From: Planctomycetota bacterium
Lineage (GTDB): Bacteria > Planctomycetota > Phycisphaerae > UBA1845
DNA: 5,851 nt
Reading direction: 5' to 3'
Assembly (NCBI GenBank): GCA_022561415.1
Contig: JADFRH010000161.1
Location: forward strand, 1 to 5,851
Positions 1-4,847 of the stretch are shown here, one piece after another. Numbering within the stretch: position 1 is the first letter of the stretch; the number at the start of each line of letters is the position of its first letter. The translations under genes were made by a program, and so were the position numbers. The notes below the pieces were generated by a model. It searched no databases. It saw nothing but the letters and a program-made list of their open reading frames with translations, and had not been told where the DNA came from.

Positions 1-14
1 CTCGGGACGCACCC

Positions 15-26
15 TACGGGCTACGC
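15..26. repeat. Dispersed repeat fragment, left copy
   Basis: The 12 bases TACGGGCTACGC recur as an exact reverse complement at 1594-1605. If a 13-base gap is allowed in the right copy, the match continues with GCTGCGA (27-33 here, opposite 1574-1580). The two copies lie outside the two ends of the DUF1702-ACP gene pair in opposite orientation. This looks like a fragment of a dispersed intergenic repeat of the REP type. No transposase or target duplication is visible, so a mobile-element boundary is not supported. Confidence 0.4.
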
Positions 27-40
27 GCTGCGAACCTCCG

Positions 41-58
41 CGCGGGCTGAAGCCCGCG
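41..58. repeat. Short GC-rich hairpin downstream of the ACP gene
   Basis: CGCGGGCT (41-48) and AGCCCGCG (51-58) are exact reverse complements separated by GA, giving an 8-bp stem (realistically 7 bp with a TGAA loop). It lies 18 bases past the stop codon of the minus-strand acyl carrier gene. It could therefore help end or protect that transcript. Read on the minus strand it is not followed by a T-run, so it is not a standard intrinsic terminator. A GGGCTGAAGCCC core of this sort is common in intergenic repeats of GC-rich genomes (recalled, not checked), so a repeat is as likely as a terminator. Confidence 0.5.
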
Positions 59-76
59 GCTCGGCAGAAGTGCGAC

Positions 77-325
77 CTACGCGGCGGCCATTCTGTCGCG
101 CATCATGTCGAAGATGTCGTTGAGGCAGGTGACCCGCTGGATCACGTCTTCCGGCAGCTCCTGGGCGATGATCGATTCGATCGTCGCGACCATGTGTACC
201 GCATCCAGCGAATCGAGCCCGATATCGGGAAAGGGCTTGGTCAGATCGATTTCGTTGACGGGAACGTTGATGGCCTCCGCCAACCACTCGAGAATCTCAG
301 ACTTGGCTTGCTCGTAATTCACCAT
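77..325 (-). CDS. Stand-alone acyl carrier protein
   Basis: This 82-residue protein is a free-standing acyl carrier protein. Such proteins carry acyl or polyketide intermediates as thioesters on a 4'-phosphopantetheine arm in the cytoplasm. The attachment site is visible as the GLDSLDAV motif, with Ser39 as the modified serine. The sequence before it is helix I plus the loop (AKSEILEWLAEAINV, then PFPDIGLDS). Helices II and III follow (HMVATIESI, then the DVIQRV region), which is the usual four-helix ACP layout at the usual length. The open frame extends upstream to 457, but those 44 extra codons overlap the preceding gene and have no ACP character. The ATG at 325 has a good Shine-Dalgarno and gives a normal family length. 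It lies 22 nt after the DUF1702 gene on the same strand and is probably cotranscribed with it. Absence of fabD, fabG or fabF next to it argues for a specialised carrier rather than the housekeeping AcpP, though this cannot be proved from the window. Confidence 0.93.
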   Translation of the reverse strand: MVNYEQAKSEILEWLAEAINVPVNEIDLTKPFPDIGLDSLDAVHMVATIESIIAQELPEDVIQRVTCLNDIFDMMRDRMAAA

Positions 326-333
326 AAATAAGG

Positions 334-342
334 CTCTCTCCC
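334..342 (-). promoter_or_regulatory. Shine-Dalgarno of the ACP gene
   Basis: On the minus strand GGGAGAGAG sits about 8 bases upstream of the ATG at 325. It is a purine-rich ribosome binding site at normal spacing, and it decides in favour of the 82-residue start over the longer open frame. It falls wholly in the 22-base gap after the upstream gene's stop codon, so the ACP has its own initiation signal and does not depend on strict translational coupling. Confidence 0.7.
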
Positions 343-347
343 TTTCG

Positions 348-1457
348 CTAGATCGCACCGACATCAGCGTGAACATCGTCACCCGGCAAGCCGGTTTCAC
401 CGGTGCCGGTCCCGACCGAGGTTCGTACCCCGCCCATCGGATACTCGATGTGCTCACCCAACCAGTCGGTCACCTGCCGACGCCACTGCCGATAGCCGCC
501 GGCGCCCAACTCGCCCAGCCGCGACCGAACCAGCAACTCAATTCTGTCGCACTCGCGTATCGAAGCCCAGACGGCCTCGCGCACGCCTGGGTCTTCTCTG
601 CCAACGCATTGATCGAGGAAGCCCCGGTCGCTGATCGACCGGGCCTTGAGCGCGAAGCACATCCCCAGATGGAAGTGCGGCTGCCACGCCGCCGGCAACG
701 CCTTGCCCAGCAAACGGGCTTTGTCCAGCCGATCCGGATTGACGAACGTGGCCGCCAGGCCCAGCCCGGCCGCTACGTCCTCCGCGTTGTCGCCCGTCTG
801 CCGTATGTGCCCCACCAGCGTTTCCGGATCGCTCATGAACAAGAAGTAGAACGCACGCCCCACGCCCTGATAGGCCGCGTTCCTGGTGTAGCCTTCGAGC
901 GCGTCGAGTCGCCGAAGCACGTCCGGGTTTTTTCGATACTCGAAGAACGCATGCTTGAAGCCGAAGCCATCGTAACAAAGATATCCGTGCAGGGGATCGA
1001 GCCCCTCGACGATCCGCGCCAGGCGAGCGGCGTCGTGGTTTCGCATTCCCGACCAGAAGCCCAGCCCGACATAATGCAGATAACGAAACCCGGGTCGCGG
1101 CTTGACGACCGCGGCCTCGAACTCACCCGCGTCGTACCGGAAGAGCCGCCGGAGAGTGTACCCCATCGCGATTCCCTCCTCGGCGAAAGGTTGATAGAGA
1201 GGCTCGATCGACCTGCCATGGTCGCGCCAGCCCGCGTCGTTGCGCGCCGAGATCATGGCGTTGAACCCGCCCGCGAAATGGCCGAGGATCGCGTCGATGC
1301 GCTCCGCGTCGTCCGGCGAGTTGACCAGCAGGTCGAGCTTCTCGACGGTCATTTGATTCGGGCGAATCGCCGCCGCGCGAAACGCGAGCCGCCACCATCC
1401 GGTACCGGCAAGCACTAAGCCAGCCACCGCCGAGATTGCAATCCCAAGAACGACCAT
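348..1457 (-). CDS. DUF1702-family protein (enediyne UnbL-like family)
   Basis: This 369-residue protein is recognised as a DUF1702 member from its series of conserved blocks: YLHYVGLGFWSGM (126-138), GYLCYDGFGFKHAFF (158-172), YQGVGRAFYFLFM (196-208), AAGLGLAATF (229-238), LGMCFALKAR (264-273) and a terminal YRQWRRQV (322-329). The biochemical function of the family is unknown. As I recall, it includes the UnbL proteins encoded beside enediyne polyketide synthases and also occurs in unrelated bacteria. Residues 2-22 form one hydrophobic segment ending in WW and followed by Arg, so the protein is probably anchored by its N-terminus. No lipobox is seen. The last 30 or so residues, rich in Gly, Thr and Asp, lie beyond the recognisable domain. 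The ATG at 1457 is preceded by a modest AGG ribosome site about 9 bases upstream. A later Met36 would remove the membrane segment but keep the whole domain, so the start is likely rather than certain. It is the first gene of a unit with the ACP. Confidence 0.82.
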   Translation of the reverse strand: MVVLGIAISAVAGLVLAGTGWWRLAFRAAAIRPNQMTVEKLDLLVNSPDDAERIDAILGHFAGGFNAMISARNDAGWRDHGRSIEPLYQPFAEEGIAMGYTLRRLFRYDAGEFEAAVVKPRPGFRYLHYVGLGFWSGMRNHDAARLARIVEGLDPLHGYLCYDGFGFKHAFFEYRKNPDVLRRLDALEGYTRNAAYQGVGRAFYFLFMSDPETLVGHIRQTGDNAEDVAAGLGLAATFVNPDRLDKARLLGKALPAAWQPHFHLGMCFALKARSISDRGFLDQCVGREDPGVREAVWASIRECDRIELLVRSRLGELGAGGYRQWRRQVTDWLGEHIEYPMGGVRTSVGTGTGETGLPGDDVHADVGAI

Positions 1458-1593
1458 TTATTTCGACCTATGTGCATGGCAATGTGCGCCGGGCGGAACG
1501 CCAAGCGATGCGACCGGAAGCGGCGATAGGTATGCACAGCCCCTCGGCTCTCCATCCCCGCCTCCCAGCACCGTCGCAGCGCTCACGATTCGT

Positions 1594-1605
1594 GCGTAGC
1601 CCGTA
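1594..1605. repeat. Dispersed repeat fragment, right copy
   Basis: GCGTAGCCCGTA is the exact reverse complement of 15-26. It is immediately preceded by a small inverted repeat, CACGATTCGTG (1584-1594). The two together may be a more complete version of the element whose left copy lacks the inner 13 bases. It lies 137 bases upstream of the DUF1702 start. If transcription begins at the candidate promoter near 1653-1658, it would be within the untranslated leader. Confidence 0.4.
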
Positions 1606-1652
1606 CGGCTCCATCTACTCACAGCCTTCGACGGCCGGCTCAACCCGCACCC

Positions 1653-1679
1653 ATTGTAGCAAATCGACCTCCGAATCAA
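1653..1679 (-). promoter_or_regulatory. Candidate sigma-70-type promoter for DUF1702-ACP
   Basis: On the minus strand TACAAT (1653-1658) matches the -10 consensus at five of six bases. It is preceded by TGC, giving an extended -10 (TGnTACAAT). A TTGATT box (1674-1679) matches the -35 at four of six, but the spacer is 15 bases, shorter than the optimal 17. The extended -10 can offset a poor -35. Transcription would start near 1646 and leave a leader of roughly 190 bases before the DUF1702 ATG. It is the best promoter-like sequence I see upstream of the pair, judged by eye only. Confidence 0.4.
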
Positions 1680-1748
1680 AGCGAAAACTCAGAGATTAAA
1701 ATAAAGCTCGACTGAACTTGTCGCCTCCGGGCGATCCGTGGAGGCCCT

Positions 1749-1810
1749 GCTGGGACGAGATTCCCATTTCCCCTCCACTCCCGGCAGCCCCGGCGCGCCG
1801 CGATCGAACC
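1749..1810. repeat. 62-base dispersed element, degenerate copy A
   Basis: This stretch aligns without gaps to 4724-4785. My count is 48 of 62 identical bases. Mismatches are concentrated in 1771-1780, where the second arm of the first hairpin has decayed. Shared blocks are GCTGGGACGAGATTCC at the start and CCCGGCGCGCCG near the end. The CGGCGCGCCG palindrome (1791-1800) is intact here. It lies upstream of the transporter gene in the divergent region and has no visible coding content. Confidence 0.65.
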
Positions 1811-1922
1811 AGATGCCTCGTCCCGATAACTCGCGGATGTTGCCGCGACGCCAGGGCCGTCGTAGCATCGCTTCGTTCGCGTCGACCCCTAATTTGTATC
1901 CCGTACCCGGTGGCGAAACAGC

Positions 1923-4640
1923 TTGGCTTGGCTCTACCGTTTTTCCATTCGACATCCGCGGATGACCATCGCGTCCGCGATGGTCGTCACGTTGGCGGTG
2001 GCTCCGGGGGTCATCCGGCTTCAACTCCGCACCGACGGGCACGCCCTGGTCCCGGCATTCGCACCGGAAATCCACATAGACCGGGAGATCCGCGCCGAGT
2101 TCGGCGTCGAGGATCCCCTCGTCGTCCTGATCACCTCCGCCGATCCGAATGGCCTGTTCAACACATGCACGCTCGAGCTCGTGTGCGATCTGACGACTGA
2201 GTTCCAGCGTATCGAGGGGATACACGCCTGGAACGTCTTCAGCCTGCTCACCGAGCCGAGCCATCGCGTCAGACCGGGCACGCTGATTTTCCGCACGTTC
2301 CTAGAGAAACTCCCCAAAACAGAGGAAGAGCTGATCCGATTGCGCGACGATCTCCGCTCGATCGAGTTGTACACCGGGACGCTCGTCTCGGCCGACGAGA
2401 AATCGACCGCGATCATGGTCGGCGTACCGGACGGAACCGACCGGACCTTATTGTATCGCAAGCTCAAGGAGATCATCGCGGCCAGCGATGACATCGTGGA
2501 CGAAATCCACGTGATCGGTGCTCCGGTGGCCGAGGCGCTTCTGGGCACGCACATTCTCGAAGACCTGGGCATACCCACGGCCATACTGAAAGACCGAACG
2601 TTCTCGGCCGAAGCCGACAGCGCCTGGCGCATGCCGCAGAACCTGTATGAGTTTCGCGTGCTGATTGCCAGAAAGATCGGCTTGGTTCCGGTCGCGCTGG
2701 CCATCATGTCGCTCGTCTTCTTCACCGCTTTTCGCAGCGTCCCGGCTTTTCTGTTGCCGCTGCTGGAAGTGGGGGCGTGTCTGGCGTTTGTCTTTGGGCT
2801 GATGGGCTGGCTGGACGTGCCGGTCTACCTGACGATCGCCGTGCTTCCGATCGTGCTGACCGCGATCGGCGTGGCGGATGAGATTCACATCTTCGATCGC
2901 TACCGCCGGTCTCTTCGGTCGCGCCCGACGGACCCGCACCACGGCGTGCTCACGGCCACCATGAACGAGATGTGCGCACCGGTCGTCAAGACGTCGCTGA
3001 CCACGGCCGTCGGCTTTCTTTCCTTCGCCCTCTCCCCGATTCGTCCGGTGCAGGTGTTCGGCGTGTTCACTGCGGTCGGGATTGTGTTCTGCATGTTCTG
3101 GTCGCTGACGGTCGTGCCTGCGTCGCTGGCGATGCTCAGTCCTCGATGGGTGGCCGGCCGGCGCGGCGCGTCCGCTCGCGATCAGGCAAACCGACCGACC
3201 CTCCCGTCCATGCTGGCCGGCGCGGTCGGGCGATTTCGGTTTCTTATCGTGTTTCTGGCCGTTGGAATTGTCATGGTCGCGCCGCTGGGGGTCCGAAAGA
3301 TCCTGATTCAAGACAGTTGGATCGACGGGTTCGCGCCCGAGAGCGAATTCCATCGCGCGACCACACGGTTCAACGAGCAGTTCCTGGGCACACACACGCT
3401 GTACGTGCGGGTGGACACCGGCGAGGTCAAGTCACTGCGCGGCGTCGTACCCGCATCGGCCATCGAGCATCGAGCCGTGCGGATTCCGCTGAAAGACGTC
3501 GGTGAGCGGCTCGACGTCAAGGGCGACAAGCTCTACCTGCGCCATCCGAATCCGGCCGTGCGCAAGGCCATGCTCAAACGAAACATCCGCCACGTATGGG
3601 ACACTTTGATCGACGACGTCGAGGTGAAGGGCGACGAACTGATTCTAACCACCAGCCGCCGCGACGGATCGCCGAGGCTGGCCATGCGCTTTCGGAACAT
3701 GGAGGAAATCAACTACGAGATCACCCCGGAGCGACTGATCAAACCCGAAGTCATTCGCGTCATGCAAAAACTCGAGACCTTCATCGAGCGGCAGAAGGAC
3801 AAGGCCGTCGGCGGCGTGATCGGGACGTCGAAATACATCACGACGACAAACTTCATGGCACAGGGTCTTCGTGAGGGCACGCGCATCATTCCCGACAAAT
3901 ACGACCGCGTCGAGTGGCTCTGGAGGCAGTATGGCCGGGTTCGAGGCCCCGAGCGGCTCGCCCAGGCGGTCAACACTGATTTTTCGCGCGCCCTAATCAG
4001 CGTCTTCATGAAGAACGCGAACTTCGTGGACACCAAGCGTCTGATGGAGTCGATCCGCGAGTATGAGGCGGAGCATCTCGCGCCGCTGGGCTTCTCGCTC
4101 GAGTTCGCCGGCGACGTGGCCGTCTCTCAGACGCTGATCGACGCGATCGTCTCCACCCAGGTTCGTTCGCTGCTGATTTCGCTGCTGGGCATTCTCGCGA
4201 TCACCTCGATCATGGGGCGGTCGCTCGTGTGGGGCGTGCTCAGCGTGCTGCCGTGCGCCCTGGCCGTGCTGATGAACTTCGCCGTGATGGGGTGGATCGG
4301 GATGCCGCTGGGCGTGGCCACCTCGATGTTCGCCGGCATGACGCTGGGCATCGGCGTGGACTACGCGATTCACCTGCTGGAGCGGTACCGCATGGCGGTT
4401 TCGCGCGGTCTGCCGATTGATGAAGCCGTGGACGACGCGGTCACTGCGACCGGGCCGGCCATCTTCATCGACGGACTCGCCGTCGCGTTGGGCTTCGGCG
4501 TGATGACGCTGTCCCAAGTCCCCGCCAACGCCCGCCTCGGCGGCCTCGTCGTCCTGAGCATAGGCGGCTGCTTCCTGGCCACGGTGATTCTGCTGCCCGC
4601 GCTCCTGCGAATCTTCAAACCCGGTTGCCGCGGCGCTTGA
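1923..4640 (+). CDS. RND/MMPL-type 12-helix transporter, probable lipid exporter
   Basis: This 905-residue inner-membrane protein has the two-fold RND plan. Helix 1 is near 16-34, followed by a large extracytoplasmic domain (35-250), then helices 2-6 (252-402) and a polar linker. Helix 7 is near 438-458, followed by a second large domain (460-745), then helices 8-12 (747-896). The paired signatures GVADEIHIFDRYR (316-328, Asp319) and GIGVDYAIHLLERYR (809-823, Asp813) sit at the ends of helices 4 and 10. They are typical of MMPL/HpnN-like proteins that use proton motive force to move hydrophobic lipids. The second outer domain is larger than the first by about 70 residues and holds an internal repeat (see findings). 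No ATG or GTG lies between the in-frame stop at 1890 and the TTG at 1923. The TTG keeps the WLYRFSIRHPR helix that normally precedes helix 1, whereas ATG 1962 would cut it away. A weak GGTGG ribosome site stands 9 bases upstream. The gene is divergent from DUF1702-ACP, which suggests but does not prove export of a product built on that ACP. No membrane-fusion or outer-membrane partner is seen. Confidence 0.88.
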   Translation: MAWLYRFSIRHPRMTIASAMVVTLAVAPGVIRLQLRTDGHALVPAFAPEIHIDREIRAEFGVEDPLVVLITSADPNGLFNTCTLELVCDLTTEFQRIEGIHAWNVFSLLTEPSHRVRPGTLIFRTFLEKLPKTEEELIRLRDDLRSIELYTGTLVSADEKSTAIMVGVPDGTDRTLLYRKLKEIIAASDDIVDEIHVIGAPVAEALLGTHILEDLGIPTAILKDRTFSAEADSAWRMPQNLYEFRVLIARKIGLVPVALAIMSLVFFTAFRSVPAFLLPLLEVGACLAFVFGLMGWLDVPVYLTIAVLPIVLTAIGVADEIHIFDRYRRSLRSRPTDPHHGVLTATMNEMCAPVVKTSLTTAVGFLSFALSPIRPVQVFGVFTAVGIVFCMFWSLTVVPASLAMLSPRWVAGRRGASARDQANRPTLPSMLAGAVGRFRFLIVFLAVGIVMVAPLGVRKILIQDSWIDGFAPESEFHRATTRFNEQFLGTHTLYVRVDTGEVKSLRGVVPASAIEHRAVRIPLKDVGERLDVKGDKLYLRHPNPAVRKAMLKRNIRHVWDTLIDDVEVKGDELILTTSRRDGSPRLAMRFRNMEEINYEITPERLIKPEVIRVMQKLETFIERQKDKAVGGVIGTSKYITTTNFMAQGLREGTRIIPDKYDRVEWLWRQYGRVRGPERLAQAVNTDFSRALISVFMKNANFVDTKRLMESIREYEAEHLAPLGFSLEFAGDVAVSQTLIDAIVSTQVRSLLISLLGILAITSIMGRSLVWGVLSVLPCALAVLMNFAVMGWIGMPLGVATSMFAGMTLGIGVDYAIHLLERYRMAVSRGLPIDEAVDDAVTATGPAIFIDGLAVALGFGVMTLSQVPANARLGGLVVLSIGGCFLATVILLPALLRIFKPGCRGA

Positions 4641-4723
4641 ACAAGGAAACTGGCTCCGCCCCCACGCACGCTCGACATCGAACAAATCGCCGACGACGAT
4701 GCCAACCCCGTTTCTGCACTCAC

Positions 4724-4785
4724 GCTGGGACGAGATTCCTATCTCGTCCCGCTCTCGGGCAGTCCCGGCGCGCCGGGATCGCACC
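4724..4785. repeat. 62-base dispersed element, intact copy B with two palindromes
   Basis: This copy contains a perfect 10-bp inverted repeat, GGGACGAGAT (4727-4736) and ATCTCGTCCC (4741-4750), around a TCCT loop. It is followed by a perfect 16-base palindrome TCCCGGCGCGCCGGGA (4763-4778). It matches 1749-1810 over its full length. It lies in the gap between two convergent genes, 83 bases past the transporter stop, so its strong symmetric hairpin could end or stabilise transcripts from both sides. No T-run follows on either strand, so a classical intrinsic terminator is not shown. It is best called a REP-like intergenic palindromic element. Confidence 0.7.
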
Positions 4786-4795
4786 GGCGGCAGAA

Positions 4796-4817
4796 GGACC
4801 GGCTGGAAAGTCGGTCC
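4796..4817 (-). terminator. Candidate terminator hairpin after yidC
   Basis: GGACCGGCT (4796-4804) and AGTCGGTCC (4809-4817) can pair over nine positions. In the minus-strand transcript the variable pair is an A opposite C mismatch; on the plus strand it is a G·U wobble. The loop is GGAA on the plus strand and TTCC on the minus strand. It starts 30 bases downstream of the yidC stop codon, and on the minus strand is followed only by TTCT, a poor T-tract. It may contribute to ending the yidC transcript, or it may be another repeat unit next to the 62-base element, which it follows after 10 bases. Confidence 0.35.
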
Positions 4818-4847
4818 CACAGGCTGAAGACGTTGGTGTATAGACTA

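Larger units (their letters stand above)
1458..1922. other. Divergent intergenic region without a gene
   Basis: The 465 bases between the minus-strand DUF1702 start and the plus-strand transporter start contain no reading frame with protein-like character. They hold two dispersed repeat fragments (1594-1605 and 1749-1810) and an AT-rich island near 1695-1706. They also hold a good minus-strand promoter candidate at 1653-1679. For the transporter, TAAAAT at 1697-1702 is a possible -10, but no acceptable -35 stands 16-18 bases before it. That promoter is unresolved and could equally lie closer to 1923. No riboswitch or tRNA-like structure was recognised. Confidence 0.6.

Noticed and set aside
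77..457. Longer ACP reading frame of 126 residues
   Set aside because: The extra 44 residues overlap the end of the DUF1702 gene and have no ACP-like sequence. The ATG at 325 has a good ribosome site and gives a standard-length ACP.
369..1418. Long plus-strand open frame (349 codons) opposite the DUF1702 gene
   Set aside because: It is antisense to a gene with clear conserved blocks, its protein is rich in Arg, Pro and Ala without domains or hydrophobic patterning, and long antisense frames are expected in GC-rich DNA.
1689..2264. Minus-strand frame of 191 codons spanning the divergent region and the transporter start
   Set aside because: Its composition is charged and low in hydrophobic residues, it has no recognisable motif, and two thirds of it is the shadow of the transporter's first domain.
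2448..3395. Minus-strand frame of 315 codons inside the transporter
   Set aside because: It is extremely rich in His, Arg, Gln and Asp, the usual translation of the strand opposite transmembrane helices, and is fully contained in a well-supported gene.
4727..4750. Perfect hairpin as a classical Rho-independent terminator for the transporter
   Set aside because: No T-run follows the stem on either strand, and the same sequence recurs in degenerate form upstream of the gene, so a repeat element is the safer call.
3993..4820. Minus-strand frame of 275 codons across the transporter 3' end and the convergent gap
   Set aside because: It has the same His/Arg/Gln-rich antisense composition and also runs through the palindromic repeats, which would not be expected of a real gene.
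4625..4843. Small plus-strand frame in the convergent gap
   Set aside because: It overlaps the transporter's 3' end, consists mostly of translated repeat sequence, and lacks a ribosome site or any motif.
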